64,000 bases of DNA from Delftia sp. PS-11 (GCF_029870285.1 NZ_JACSYA010000004.1:124001-188000); one strand, 5' to 3'. Shown: positions 28,227 to 37,651, counted from the stretch's first letter. A program made the numbers and translations. Notes: generated by a model from the sequence alone, not told the origin.

Positions 28227-29948
28227 ATGCTTGACCGACATGTCCATCTCCCCGATTTTCACCGTGAACGCCTGGCGCTTGTGGCCGGCGACGGCATGCT
28301 GTGCCTGGCACCGCACCCGGATGATGAGGTGCTCGGCGGCGGCGGGCTGCTGCTGCTGGCGCAGCGCCAGGGACTGCGGGTGCGCTCCGTCATTGTCACC
28401 GCTGGCGAGCAGGGGCTCGACGAAACCGGCACCCATGGCAACCCGCGTCTCGATGAATCCCTGGCCGCCGCTGCCAGCCTGGGCCTGCCCGCGCCGGACT
28501 GCTGGCGTCTGCCTGATCGCCAGCTGCGCCACAGCGCACCGCTGATCGAACGCATTGCTGCGCTGCTGCGCGAGGCCCGCCCGCGCTGGCTGCTGCTGCC
28601 CGCGCTCACCGAGCCCCATCCCGACCACCAGGTCCTGGCCCTGGCAGGGCTCAGTGCCGCGCAGGCGCTGGCCCAGTCCGGCGAAGGCGGCGACATGGGG
28701 CTGCTGTTCTACGAGGTCGGCGCTCCCACCCAGGTCAATACCCTGGTGGACATCACCGAAGTGGCCGAAGCCAAATGGCAGGCCCTGCGGGCATTCGGCT
28801 CGCAGGAAGAGCGCCATGGCTATCTGAGCCATGCCCAGTCCCTGGCTGCCCTGCGGGCCTTCGGCGCCGGCGACGAAGTCCGTGCCGCCGAAGCCTTCTG
28901 GCAGGTGGATGCCCAGGCGCTGCGCCAGCCCGGCATCATCGCCGCGCTGTCGAGCTGGCCGCTGCAGCGCAACCGCATCGGCCTGGCCAGCGAGCCAGCG
29001 CAGCAGCCGCTGGTCAGCGTCATCATCCGCAGCATGAACCGCCCCAGCCTGCCCGAGGCCGTGGCCAGCGTGGCACAGCAGACCTACCCGCGCCTGCAGG
29101 TATGCATCATCAATGCCAGTGGCATGCCCCATCCGGCACCTCCCTATCCGGCAGACCGTCTGGATCTGGACGTCATCGATCCGCCGGCAAGTGCTGCCGG
29201 GCCGACCCGGCTGGGCCGCTCCGCCGCCGCCAACCTGGGCCTGCAGTCGGCCCAGGGCGACATGGTGCTGTTCCTCGATGACGACGATCTGCTGGCCCCT
29301 GACCATATCGCCCGCCTGGCTGACGCCCTGCAGGCGGACGCCCAGGCCGTGGCCGCCTACACCGGCGTGCGGGTCGAAGGGCCGGGCGGCCAGTGGCTGC
29401 GCGACTACGACCTGCCCTGGCAGCCCCAGCGGCTGCGCGGCATCAACCATCTGCCCATCCATGCGGTCCTCTTCCGTGCCAGCGCCCACCGGCAGGCACG
29501 CTTTGATGAAGAACTGCCCGTCCTGGAAGACTGGGACTTCTGGTGCCAGCTCAGCCACCTGGGCCGGTTTGTCCACGTGCCCGGCATCAGTGCCACCTAC
29601 CGCCAGGGGCTGGGTACCTCGCACCTGGGCGACCCCGATCACGCCAACCACTGGGCGCGCTGGCATCAGCGCATCCTGCAGCAGCACGCCAGCCGCTGGG
29701 GCACCGGCAGCCAGAGCGACGCTCTGGCCTGGCATGCGCTGGCCCTGGACCGCGCCGAGCAGGAGCGGCAGCACTGGCAGCAGCAGGCGCAGACCTTGCA
29801 GCAGCAACTGCATCAGGTGCAGGAACTGGCCACACGGCATCAGGCCGAAAGCGAACTGGCGCAGCGCAGCCTGGCAATGCTGCAGCAATCACGTGCTGTG
29901 CGCTGGGCAGGCCGTCTGCGCCAATGGCTGGGAGCGGGCCGGTCCTGA
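28227..29948 (+). CDS. PIG-L-family deacetylase fused to a GT2 glycosyltransferase
   Basis: 573 residues. Residues 1-230 are a PIG-L/LmbE metal-dependent N-deacetylase (LCLAPHPDDEVLGGGGLLLL with zinc-binding His-Pro-Asp-Asp, and the later EPHPDHQVLA). Residues about 255-480 are a GT2 domain (LVSVIIRSMNRPSLPEAVASVAQQTYP, MVLFLDDDDLLAPDHI, EELPVLEDWDFWCQLS). The C-terminus is Gln-rich and probably a coiled coil. Such fusions could de-N-acetylate a sugar while extending the chain. The gene starts 69 bases from the divergent glycosyltransferase gene. Confidence 0.88.
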   Translation: MLDRHVHLPDFHRERLALVAGDGMLCLAPHPDDEVLGGGGLLLLAQRQGLRVRSVIVTAGEQGLDETGTHGNPRLDESLAAAASLGLPAPDCWRLPDRQLRHSAPLIERIAALLREARPRWLLLPALTEPHPDHQVLALAGLSAAQALAQSGEGGDMGLLFYEVGAPTQVNTLVDITEVAEAKWQALRAFGSQEERHGYLSHAQSLAALRAFGAGDEVRAAEAFWQVDAQALRQPGIIAALSSWPLQRNRIGLASEPAQQPLVSVIIRSMNRPSLPEAVASVAQQTYPRLQVCIINASGMPHPAPPYPADRLDLDVIDPPASAAGPTRLGRSAAANLGLQSAQGDMVLFLDDDDLLAPDHIARLADALQADAQAVAAYTGVRVEGPGGQWLRDYDLPWQPQRLRGINHLPIHAVLFRASAHRQARFDEELPVLEDWDFWCQLSHLGRFVHVPGISATYRQGLGTSHLGDPDHANHWARWHQRILQQHASRWGTGSQSDALAWHALALDRAEQERQHWQQQAQTLQQQLHQVQELATRHQAESELAQRSLAMLQQSRAVRWAGRLRQWLGAGRS

Positions 29949-30019
29949 GCATCGCCATGTCCGGCCCCGTCTGTTTCCAGTCTCCGCACCCTTCACTCAG
30001 CCCTAGCCACGGCACGCAC

Positions 30020-31030
30020 ATGCCCCAGCCAACCCCCGACAGCCCGCCCACCCTGGCCGCCCGGCCTGCCACCTTGTCCGACTGGGTCTTGCACCCGGCC
30101 TATGCCGCCCGCGATGCTCAGGTGCGCCAGTTGTTCGAGCATGTCTTCGGGCATGCCATGTCCCAGCCTGAATGGGACTGGAAATACGATGGCAGCCCGC
30201 TGCGCGGCACCCTGCTGTGCAAAGCGGATGAGCAGGCCATCGCCTTCTTTGGCGGCATGGCCCGCAGCCTGATTTACCAGGGGCGTGCCTATGCATGCGT
30301 GCAAAACGGCGATGTCATGGTCCACCCCGGCCAGCGCGCAGTCTTCAGCCGCCGGGGTGCCCTGTACCAGGTCGCATCGCACTTCTTTGGTCACCATGTC
30401 GGCCCTGGCGCGGAATACGCGTTTGCCTATGGCTTTCCCAGCCAGCGCCACTTCGACCTGGGCGTCAAGCTCGGCCTCTACGAGTCAGCGGGCCGCATGA
30501 TGCAATTGCGCTGGGCGCCTGCGGCGCCGCGCTTTCGCTGGGGCTGGCGCTGCACCCCGCTGGAGCAGGCGCAACTGCCTGTGATCGAGGGGTTGTGGAA
30601 CGAGATGCAGCAAAGCTGGCCCGACCGGTTCCTGCCCGTTCGCGATGCTGCGCGCTGGAACTACCGCTACCTGCGCCGCCCTGGCGTTTCCTATGCACTG
30701 CTGCTGCTGCGCCACCGCTGGACGGGCAGACCCCTGGCCGCACTGGCCTTGCGCCGCCATCCGCAGCATGTGGAGTGGCTGGACTATGCGGGCGCCGCGC
30801 GCCACATTCCTGCCGCCGTCGAGGCAGCCCGGCAGTGGGCCCATGCGCAGGGCGCGCTGCCCTTGAGCGCGATGTTCAGCGACTGCATCGCGCAGCAGTT
30901 TGCCATCGGCCATGAGGCGTTCGAGCCGTCGCCCATCTGCATTCCCGTCAATGCGGGGTCAGCCGATGTCGCAGGCAAGCCCTGGCTGCAGCGCCTGTGG
31001 TTGATGGGGGGCGACTCCGACTTCATGTAG
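30020..31030 (+). CDS. GNAT-like acyltransferase in the polysaccharide cluster
   Basis: About 336 residues. It begins VLHPAYAARDAQVRQLFEHVFG and continues EWDWKYDGSPLRGTLLCKADEQAIAFFGGMARS, typical of GNAT-fold proteins found in polysaccharide loci, often with a second GNAT-like half (FLPVRDAARWNYRYLRRPG). Probably acylates a sugar or precursor; not proven. A Met at 29957 in frame would add 21 residues; neither start has a clear ribosome-binding site. It follows the deacetylase/GT gene closely and may be co-transcribed. Confidence 0.72.
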   Translation: MPQPTPDSPPTLAARPATLSDWVLHPAYAARDAQVRQLFEHVFGHAMSQPEWDWKYDGSPLRGTLLCKADEQAIAFFGGMARSLIYQGRAYACVQNGDVMVHPGQRAVFSRRGALYQVASHFFGHHVGPGAEYAFAYGFPSQRHFDLGVKLGLYESAGRMMQLRWAPAAPRFRWGWRCTPLEQAQLPVIEGLWNEMQQSWPDRFLPVRDAARWNYRYLRRPGVSYALLLLRHRWTGRPLAALALRRHPQHVEWLDYAGAARHIPAAVEAARQWAHAQGALPLSAMFSDCIAQQFAIGHEAFEPSPICIPVNAGSADVAGKPWLQRLWLMGGDSDFM

Positions 31031-31071
31031 GCCGAAGGAATGACTCACGCTGCCGTTGCCGCCGCGTTCTT

Positions 31072-31758
31072 TCAGGACAGCGTGGCGCCTTCGGCCAGCG
31101 AGCGCAGCGTCGCCGGGTCTTCCACCTTCAGGTCGTTGCCGTCGCGCTCCACGATGCCACGCCCCTGCAGCAGCTGGAATACACGGGACACCGTCTCCCG
31201 TGTCACATTGATCATGATGGCCAGTTCCTGGTGCGTCGGCGCATTGGGAATGCGCACCTGCGCGGCGGCTTCCATGCACAGCATCTGCAACTGCGCGCAC
31301 ACGCGCTGCAGCGGTGTGGCCAGCCCCAGAATGCGCCGGTGCTCCGAGACGCCGCGCAGCCGCAGCGACAGTCGGGTGCACAGCGTTTCCGCCAGCTTCG
31401 GTGAGGCAAACAAAATGGGCTTGATCAGCTCCTGCCCGATCCGCACCACGCGTGACTTCGCCACCGCCGTCACAAACTCCGGCTGCGGCTGGCCGTCCAG
31501 CAGCGCCACCTCGCCAAAATAGTCGCCAGGCTGTACGAAGTACAGGCCCACTTCACGGGCGTCCATCGTGAAATCAAGTCCCTGCAGGCGCCCCTCGATC
31601 AGAAAATTCAGCGACACCGAGGGCATGCCCTTTTGCAGCACCACCTCCCGCTTGGCGTAGGACTGCTCGCTGGCATGCTGCGCCAGGTGCGCAATCGTCA
31701 CCTGGGGCAGACTCGACAGCAATGGCAACTCCAGCAGCAGGGAAACCGGCAGGGGCAT
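31072..31758 (-). CDS. Crp/Fnr-family transcriptional regulator
   Basis: 228 residues with an N-terminal cyclic-nucleotide-like beta-barrel (about 20-125, QPGDYFGEVALLDGQ) and a C-terminal winged helix. The recognition helix, NVTRETVSRVFQLL, keeps the Arg-Glu-x3-Arg pattern that lets E. coli CRP read TGTGA. The phosphate-binding loop reads GEVALLDGQPQPEFVTA, without the Arg-Ser/Thr that contacts cAMP in CRP, and there is no Fnr-type cysteine cluster. The ligand is therefore uncertain. The gene is divergent from the FecR operon, and a perfect CRP-type site lies in the gap. An upstream in-frame start at 31833 is possible. Confidence 0.88.
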   Translation of the reverse strand: MPLPVSLLLELPLLSSLPQVTIAHLAQHASEQSYAKREVVLQKGMPSVSLNFLIEGRLQGLDFTMDAREVGLYFVQPGDYFGEVALLDGQPQPEFVTAVAKSRVVRIGQELIKPILFASPKLAETLCTRLSLRLRGVSEHRRILGLATPLQRVCAQLQMLCMEAAAQVRIPNAPTHQELAIMINVTRETVSRVFQLLQGRGIVERDGNDLKVEDPATLRSLAEGATLS

Positions 31759-32069
31759 GAGGCAAAACGCAATGGCTCGGCCTCGCGAAAGCCCTGCGGC
31801 AACCGCAGGCCCTTGCAGGCGTTGACGGGACAATCACTCGGGCGGCGCAAAAGGGCTGCGCCAGGCGTTTGTGGCAAAAAACCAACCAACCATTGTGCAA
31901 CATATTGCCCCAGCCGCCAATGACAAGACGATGCAAGAAATTGTGACCTTCAGGCGACTGCAGATGTTTCCGGGCCTGTGATCCCGCTCACAGACACGAA
32001 CCGATGCCCGGCATCACAATGTAGGAAGTTATCACTATTTCCTGTGCGTCAAGCCGCGTGCGCTCCATC
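31759..32069. promoter_or_regulatory. Divergent control region between the Crp-like gene and the FecR operon
   Basis: These 311 bases hold no gene. They carry a perfect CRP-type box at 31977-31992 and a possible -10 hexamer, CACAAT, at 32015-32020. The half next to the Crp-like gene shows no further motif that stands out. Confidence 0.6.
31977..31992. promoter_or_regulatory. Perfect CRP-type operator upstream of the FecR operon
   Basis: TGTGA-TCCCGC-TCACA matches the E. coli CRP consensus in all ten conserved positions. Its centre is 30.5 bases from the first base of a possible -10 hexamer (CACAAT, 32015-32020), class II activator geometry. It also lies upstream of the divergent Crp-like gene, so autoregulation is possible. 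Confidence 0.8.
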
Positions 32070-33656
32070 ATGAACAGCCGCCATTCACTGCCCCCGCCCG
32101 GCCGCAGCCTCACCGCTGCGCTGCTGCTCGCATTCGGCGTGTGGGCCACGGCTGCGCAGGCGGGCGAGCCCGGTCTGGGCCTGCTATCACAGACCGGTGC
32201 AGACACTGCAGGTGCCGTGGGCAAGGTCACCCTGGCCCTGGGCAAGGCCCTGGTCATCGATGCCGCCGGGCGTGCGCAGGCCGTGCGTACCGGCAGCCAG
32301 ATCCACGCAGGCGACCGCATAGAAACCGCCGAAGGCGGCCATGTCCACATCCGGTTTGTGGATGGCGCCCTTGTCAGCGTGCGCCCCACCAGCCGCCTGG
32401 TGGTGGAAGACTACCAATATGACGCGCGCCAGGTCGAAAAATCCCTGGTGCGCTTCCGTCTGGACCAGGGGGTGGCGCGTGCCATCTCTGGCGCAGCCGC
32501 CGAAGGCGCGCGCGAGCGCTTCCGTCTCAATACGCCGCTGGTGGCCATCGGCGTGCGCGGCACCGACTTTGTCGTGCGCACCGATGCCGTGCAGACGCTG
32601 GCATCCGTCAACCAGGGGGCCATCGTCGTGGCTCCGTTTGGTGCCGAATGCCAGCCCCAGGCCACCGGCCCCTGCGGCACCGGCAGTGCCCGGCTGCTGA
32701 CGGCCAGCATGGGCCAGATGCTGGTCGAGTACCGCGACCAGTTCGCCCAGCCTGAGATCCGGCCCATCAACAGCATGACGGGCAACGGCGGCATTACCGT
32801 TGCCTCCAGCAGTACAGGCAGTACAGGCAGTACAGGCAGTGTCGTGGCAAACGGCACCCTCACGAGTGCCACAAGCAGTGGTTCTGGCAATGCCAGCAGC
32901 AATTCAGGCAGCACCACGGCATCCAGCAGCAGTTCCAATAGCGCCAGCAGCAGCAACAGCAGCAACAGCAGTTCCAGCGCCACGACTACCGTGGCTGTGC
33001 GCAGCACTGAAAGCCTGACGCTGCAAAGCCACAAAACATCCAGCGTCAGTGACGAGGCCGTGTCTGCCGTTCTTGTGCAGGGAGCCGTGCACCTGGCTGG
33101 CAGTGAAGTTCAAAAGCCCTCTCAGCCACCAACCACAGGCATCACCAACGTACCGCAGACCCCGCTGGTCTGGGGCCGCTGGACGGATTCTGCGCTCATG
33201 GCGGGAGACATCACCATTGCCCGTTCCAGCCTGCGTGAGGCCCGCAAGACCGATGACGTGATCGGGTTCGGTGACTACATTCTTTTCCGCAGCAGCACCA
33301 CCGCCTCTGTCCTTGCTCCGCAACTGGGTGTGCTGGGTTTCAGCCTGCAGCAGTCTCAGGCGCAGTTCATTGCTGCCAACGGCGCACGTCAGGCCGCATC
33401 GGTTCTGGGGGGGAGTCTGACGCTGGACTTCGCCTCACGCCAGTTCAACACCCTTCTGCAGCTCACTTCTGCAGCCACTGGCAATGTCGGCCTGCAGGCT
33501 GGCGGGGAAATCACGCAGCAAGGCGCGTTCTACAGTTACGGCACAGGCCAGTCCCTGGCCGGTGCCGTGGCGCTGGATGCCAAGAGCGCAGGCTACACCT
33601 TTGAGAAGTCCGTCACAGGCGGCATGCTCAACGGTATTACTCTCTGGGGCCGGTAA
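32070..33656 (+). CDS. FecR-domain periplasmic protein
   Basis: 528 residues. A signal peptide (SLTAALLLAFGVWATAAQA) is followed by a FecR domain (about 45-165: GSQIHAGDRIETAEGGHVHIRFVDGALVSVRPTS, RFRLNTPLVAIGVRGTDFVV). A low-complexity Ser/Thr/Asn/Gly linker at about 245-310 includes tandem Ser-Thr-Gly repeats. The C-terminal part is unrecognised. FecR domains sense or transmit signals in the periplasm. The stop overlaps the cyclase start by one base, so it probably works with the CHASE2 sensor domain. A GTG at 32058 is an alternative start. Confidence 0.87.
   Translation: MNSRHSLPPPGRSLTAALLLAFGVWATAAQAGEPGLGLLSQTGADTAGAVGKVTLALGKALVIDAAGRAQAVRTGSQIHAGDRIETAEGGHVHIRFVDGALVSVRPTSRLVVEDYQYDARQVEKSLVRFRLDQGVARAISGAAAEGARERFRLNTPLVAIGVRGTDFVVRTDAVQTLASVNQGAIVVAPFGAECQPQATGPCGTGSARLLTASMGQMLVEYRDQFAQPEIRPINSMTGNGGITVASSSTGSTGSTGSVVANGTLTSATSSGSGNASSNSGSTTASSSSSNSASSSNSSNSSSSATTTVAVRSTESLTLQSHKTSSVSDEAVSAVLVQGAVHLAGSEVQKPSQPPTTGITNVPQTPLVWGRWTDSALMAGDITIARSSLREARKTDDVIGFGDYILFRSSTTASVLAPQLGVLGFSLQQSQAQFIAANGARQAASVLGGSLTLDFASRQFNTLLQLTSAATGNVGLQAGGEITQQGAFYSYGTGQSLAGAVALDAKSAGYTFEKSVTGGMLNGITLWGR
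32811..32840 (+). repeat. In-frame 9-bp tandem repeat
   Basis: Three copies of AGTACAGGC encode Ser-Thr-Gly units in the linker of the FecR-domain protein. Being in multiples of three, copy changes would alter linker length without a frameshift. Confidence 0.75.
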
Positions 33657-35722
33657 TGTTCAGCCTGCCCCGCCTTTTGAACCTCTGGTTCCGCCACCCC
33701 TGGAGCGCGCGAGCCATCTTCGCGCTGCTGGGTATCGCGCTGGCGCTGGCGCTGGCGCATTTCGCCGGTGCGCCGCTGGACCGGCTGCAGGAGCAGTCGC
33801 GCGATGTCGCCTGGCGCCTGGCTGCCAGCAGCCAGCCCGAGCGGCGCGTGGTGCTCGTCGATATCGACGACGACAGCCTCCAGGCCGTAGGCCCCTGGCC
33901 CTGGCCGCGCACCACGCTGGCCGAACTCACCCGCGAGCTCGATGCCCAGGGTGCCAGCCTCAAGCTCTTCGACATCGTGCTGCCCGATGCCCGCGAGGGC
34001 GATGCCCAGCTGCGCGCGGCCCTGTCCGCAGGCGATGCCCGTGCCGCGCCCAGCGTGCTGGCCCAGGTCTTCGCCCTGCGCCATGAAAGCCAGCTGCGCT
34101 CTGGCGCGCTGGCGGGTGCCATGCCCGGCATCGGCTGCCAGTCGCCCGCAGTGCCCGCCCAGGGTTTTCTGGCCAATGCCCAGGGCCTGCACCCGCGTGC
34201 CGGCCATATCACGCCCACCATGGATGGCGATGGCGCCGTGCGGCGCATGGCTGCCCTGGTCTGCATGGACGAACGCGTCTATCCCGCTCTGGCGCTGGCC
34301 GGGGTGGCCAGTCTGGGCGACACAGCCCAGCCCCTGCTGGACATTCGCAAGGGCCAGGGCTGGAGCCAGCCCGCCTGGAGCCTGGAGCTGGCCAGCCTGC
34401 CCGGCCATCCCGTGGGCGTGGATGCGCAGGGCCAGATCCGCATCCCCTATGCCAGCAGCCGCGCTGCGCTGACCCGTGTCTCTGCTGTCGATGTGCTGCA
34501 GCGGCGCGTTCCGCCTGAATTGCTCCAGGGTGCCTGGGTGGTGGTCGGTGCATCCGCCTTCGGGCTGGCCGATGTGGTATCCACCGCCCTGGGCGAAGCT
34601 GTCAGCGGCGCCGAGGTGCATATGCAACTGCTGCTGGGCATGCTCGATGGCCGCGTACCCTATGTGCCGCAAGGCGCTGCCTGGCTGCAGGCCGGCTATG
34701 CCGCAGTGCTGGTCCTGGCGCTGCTGTGGCTGTCGGGCGGTGCACCGCTGCCGCGTGCCGTGCAAGCCAAGGCTCCTGCATCTTCCGCTGCCTCATCGCG
34801 TCGGCTGCACCTGCTGCTGCCCCTGGTCTCTCTGGCAGCCGCTGCCTCGGCCTGGGCGCTGCAGGGCTGGGCGCTGGTGGCGCAAGGCGTGGAAGTGGGC
34901 TGGATCGTGCCCGCTCTTGCCATCGTCTGCTGCGCGACCGTGCTGACCCTGGGCGAGCAAATGCGCCTGGTGATCGAGCGCAGGCGCATCTACCAGAATC
35001 TGGCCAGCTACGTCTCCAGCCCGGTGGCTGCCAAAATCGCGCTCAACGAGCCCAGCGGCGACATCCAGGCGGCCCGGCGCGATGTGACCATTCTCACGGC
35101 CGATCTCAAGAACTTTGCCCGCTATTGCGAAGCCTGCAGCCCTGAGGACACCGCCGGCGTGCTGCACCGCTTCTTCACCACGGCAGGCGCCATCATCGAA
35201 GCCCATGGCGGCGTTGTCGAGGAAATGGTGGGCGACAGCATCGTGGCCGTCTTCAATGGCGAGCAGGACTGTGCCGACCATCCCGCCGCTGCGCTCAAGG
35301 CCGCGCGCCAGCTGTGGCAGCGCTGCTCTGGCGAGCTGCCCAACACCACCGCCCTGGGGCTGGAGTCGCTGTCCATCGGTGTGGGTCTGGAAAGCGGCAC
35401 CGCCATGGTCGGCTCCTTCGGGCCGGCGGGCCGCCGTGTCCACACCGTGCTGGGGCAGACGGTCACCATCGCCCTGCGCCTGCGCGGCATGACCACCGAC
35501 CTGGCCTACCCCCTGCTGCTGGGCCCCGGACTGGCCCAGTGCCTGGGTGCGCAAGAGCCGGCACAGCACATGGAAATCAAGACCCTTGGCAGCTTCCTGC
35601 TGCCCGGGCTCATGCGCCCCAGTACTGTTTACACCCTGAGGCACCTGTTGCAGCCCGGCGATGCGGCTGAGCAACGTACACTCCTGTACCTGCACCATCA
35701 ACAACAACACTCTGCCGCTTGA
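33656..35722 (+). CDS. CHASE2-domain class III nucleotide cyclase
   Basis: 688 residues: one N-terminal membrane helix, a periplasmic CHASE2 domain (about 40-340, VVLVDIDDDSLQAVGPWPWPR), two or three more helices (to about 435), then a cytoplasmic cyclase domain. Metal-binding Asp residues are present (TILTADLKNFARY; MVGDSIVAVF), as is the Arg of TIALRLRG. The residue that selects adenine (Lys in D-K-x-x-G-D) is Glu here (EEMVGD), as in guanylate cyclases, and the usual transition-state Asn is Thr (TVTIA). It may make cGMP or be weakly active. Middle gene of FecR-cyclase-barrel. Confidence 0.88.
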   Translation: MFSLPRLLNLWFRHPWSARAIFALLGIALALALAHFAGAPLDRLQEQSRDVAWRLAASSQPERRVVLVDIDDDSLQAVGPWPWPRTTLAELTRELDAQGASLKLFDIVLPDAREGDAQLRAALSAGDARAAPSVLAQVFALRHESQLRSGALAGAMPGIGCQSPAVPAQGFLANAQGLHPRAGHITPTMDGDGAVRRMAALVCMDERVYPALALAGVASLGDTAQPLLDIRKGQGWSQPAWSLELASLPGHPVGVDAQGQIRIPYASSRAALTRVSAVDVLQRRVPPELLQGAWVVVGASAFGLADVVSTALGEAVSGAEVHMQLLLGMLDGRVPYVPQGAAWLQAGYAAVLVLALLWLSGGAPLPRAVQAKAPASSAASSRRLHLLLPLVSLAAAASAWALQGWALVAQGVEVGWIVPALAIVCCATVLTLGEQMRLVIERRRIYQNLASYVSSPVAAKIALNEPSGDIQAARRDVTILTADLKNFARYCEACSPEDTAGVLHRFFTTAGAIIEAHGGVVEEMVGDSIVAVFNGEQDCADHPAAALKAARQLWQRCSGELPNTTALGLESLSIGVGLESGTAMVGSFGPAGRRVHTVLGQTVTIALRLRGMTTDLAYPLLLGPGLAQCLGAQEPAQHMEIKTLGSFLLPGLMRPSTVYTLRHLLQPGDAAEQRTLLYLHHQQQHSAA

Positions 35723-37317
35723 TTGTCCCTGAACAGCCTGGGTTGAGACGGCTGCAAGGCCTCGCCTCCCCCCGGTTGCATACCGGGCAACCATACATTC
35801 GCACCCTTCGCCTTTCCCTGGCAGGTGTTTTGCTGGGCGTTTTGGCGTGCCTGGGGGCAGGTCCTGCCAGGGCTGCTGCGCCCGCAGGCCCCATGGCTGA
35901 TGCAGGCGCTGGCACAGGTACTGGCACAGGCTCTGCAGCCTGGTCGCTGTGTCCCGTACAGCCGCGCTACCCCTTGCCTGCGACGGGCGCTGAGCAGCAG
36001 CAGGCATTGGAAGGGGCCGACGCGGCCATGCCCCAATGCCTGCACAGTGCCCCTTACTATGCCTGGCGGGGCGCGCTGCAACTGGTACTTGGCCGGGCCC
36101 AGGAAGCAGCCGAGTCGCTGGAGCGCGCACTGCTGCTGGACCCCGATCTGCCCGGTGCGCAACTGGACTATGCGCAAGCCCTGGCCACGTTGGGCGACCT
36201 GTCTACTGCCCGTGAGTTGCTGGAGCAGTTGCGCCAGCGGCCTGATCTGCCGGTCACGCTGCGCGCATTGATGCAGCAGGACTCGCGCGGTGCGCAAGCC
36301 CAGGCCGAGGCTGCCAGCAGCTACACCCGTGTGCAACTGAGCACGGCCTGGGGCTATGACAGCAACCTCAACAATGCGCCTGCTGCCAGCCAGTTGGCCT
36401 TGACCTTGCCGCAGGGCAGCGTCCTGCTGCCGCTGGACAGCGCCTACCGTCCCCGCTCAGGCAGTGCCTGGCTGAGTACGGCCCAATGGCAGCATATTCG
36501 CGCCTTCGATGGCCAGGCACTGCTGTTGTCTGCTGATCTGCGCGGGCGTGCCACAGCCGAATCCTCACGCACGGGCTACTTGCAGGGCGACTTTGCGGCC
36601 CAGTGGCTGCAGGCACCCGAAGCGCCGTCGCAATGGATGGCCCGTGTGGCCTGGGGACGCCTGGAGTTTGGCAGCGAACACTGGCTGACCACCCAGCGCG
36701 CCAGCCTGCAGCACCAGTGGCGCCTTTCCCCGGCAGGGCAGGAAGGCGCGTTGGCCACGGGCAATGTATGCCGGGCCACCCTGGGGCTGGATCTGGAAAA
36801 CCGCCAATACCCCATCAGCCCCGAACTCGATGGCCGCTACCTGGGCGGGGCAGCCAGCCTGTTTTGCACACCTGCGGCGCAGGCCGCGCCGGTGGCTGTG
36901 GAGTCTGCCGAAGCCGCAGGCTGGGCCTCGGGCTGGAGCCTGGCCCACTATGGGCTGCAACTGCGCTGGGGGCAGGACCATGCGCGCAGCAGTACGCGCC
37001 CCGGAGGCCGCTATGACCGGCTGGAACTGAGTCTGGGCGGCGAGGCCCGCCTGGGGCGTCTGCGGCTGGGTGCGGACTACAGCTGGACCCGCCAGGGCGA
37101 CAAGGACGGCTACAGCCCCCTGTTCGACAACAACCTGCGGCGCAACACCCTGCGCCAGGGCCTGCGCCTGACGGTATCGCAGCCGCTGGCCGACCCTGCA
37201 TGGCGCGGGGCGCTGGCCTTTGTGTCCCTGGAAGCCAGCCGCCAGCAAAGCAATATTGCGGCCTTTGCCATGCGTCAGCGTGCCATCAGTGCCGGCCTGC
37301 GCTGGGAGTTGCCTTAG
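35719..37317 (+). CDS. TPR and beta-barrel outer-membrane protein
   Basis: About 532 residues from a TTG that overlaps the cyclase stop. A signal peptide (IRTLRLSLAGVLLGVLACLGAGPARA) is followed by a short TPR-like helical region (residues 90-185; LVLGRAQEAAESLERALLLDPDLPGAQLDYAQALATLGD) and a C-terminal region rich in alternating hydrophobic/polar strands ending RAISAGLRWELP, as in outer-membrane barrels. The layout resembles surface-lipoprotein assembly modifiers (Slam), but similarity is not certain. It closes the FecR-cyclase operon just before the S-layer gene, so a role in assembly or release of surface protein is plausible. Confidence 0.75.
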   Translation: MIVPEQPGLRRLQGLASPRLHTGQPYIRTLRLSLAGVLLGVLACLGAGPARAAAPAGPMADAGAGTGTGTGSAAWSLCPVQPRYPLPATGAEQQQALEGADAAMPQCLHSAPYYAWRGALQLVLGRAQEAAESLERALLLDPDLPGAQLDYAQALATLGDLSTARELLEQLRQRPDLPVTLRALMQQDSRGAQAQAEAASSYTRVQLSTAWGYDSNLNNAPAASQLALTLPQGSVLLPLDSAYRPRSGSAWLSTAQWQHIRAFDGQALLLSADLRGRATAESSRTGYLQGDFAAQWLQAPEAPSQWMARVAWGRLEFGSEHWLTTQRASLQHQWRLSPAGQEGALATGNVCRATLGLDLENRQYPISPELDGRYLGGAASLFCTPAAQAAPVAVESAEAAGWASGWSLAHYGLQLRWGQDHARSSTRPGGRYDRLELSLGGEARLGRLRLGADYSWTRQGDKDGYSPLFDNNLRRNTLRQGLRLTVSQPLADPAWRGALAFVSLEASRQQSNIAAFAMRQRAISAGLRWELP

Positions 37318-37651
37318 CCATGGCGATATGCCTGTGTGTGGTCGGGCAGGTGGCTGCGCGCGCAGTCAACTTTTGCACCATTTCCTGGTGACGTCATCGT
37401 GTGATGGCATTCTGAATGGACGCAAACCCCATCATTGGCTTGCTAACTTTTGGGGTAATGTGAATTGACGCCTGTCAGTTCCAGGCTGCTGTGCTCCGGC
37501 TGATATGGCGAATGCCTCAATTCCCTTGTCTGACAAGGGCTTGTACCGCTGGAAGCACCGCATGGTTTCAGGCGTGTGCTGTCTGCCAGGCATGCGTGCA
37601 TGCGCCCGGCAGGGCTGCCCAACCGTGTGCGTGCATGCTTTGAATGCCTGA

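Noticed and set aside
32811..32975. Low-complexity repeats as a possible CRISPR-like or mobile array
   Set aside because: The repeats are nine bases, in frame, and encode a Ser/Thr/Gly/Asn linker of the FecR-domain protein.
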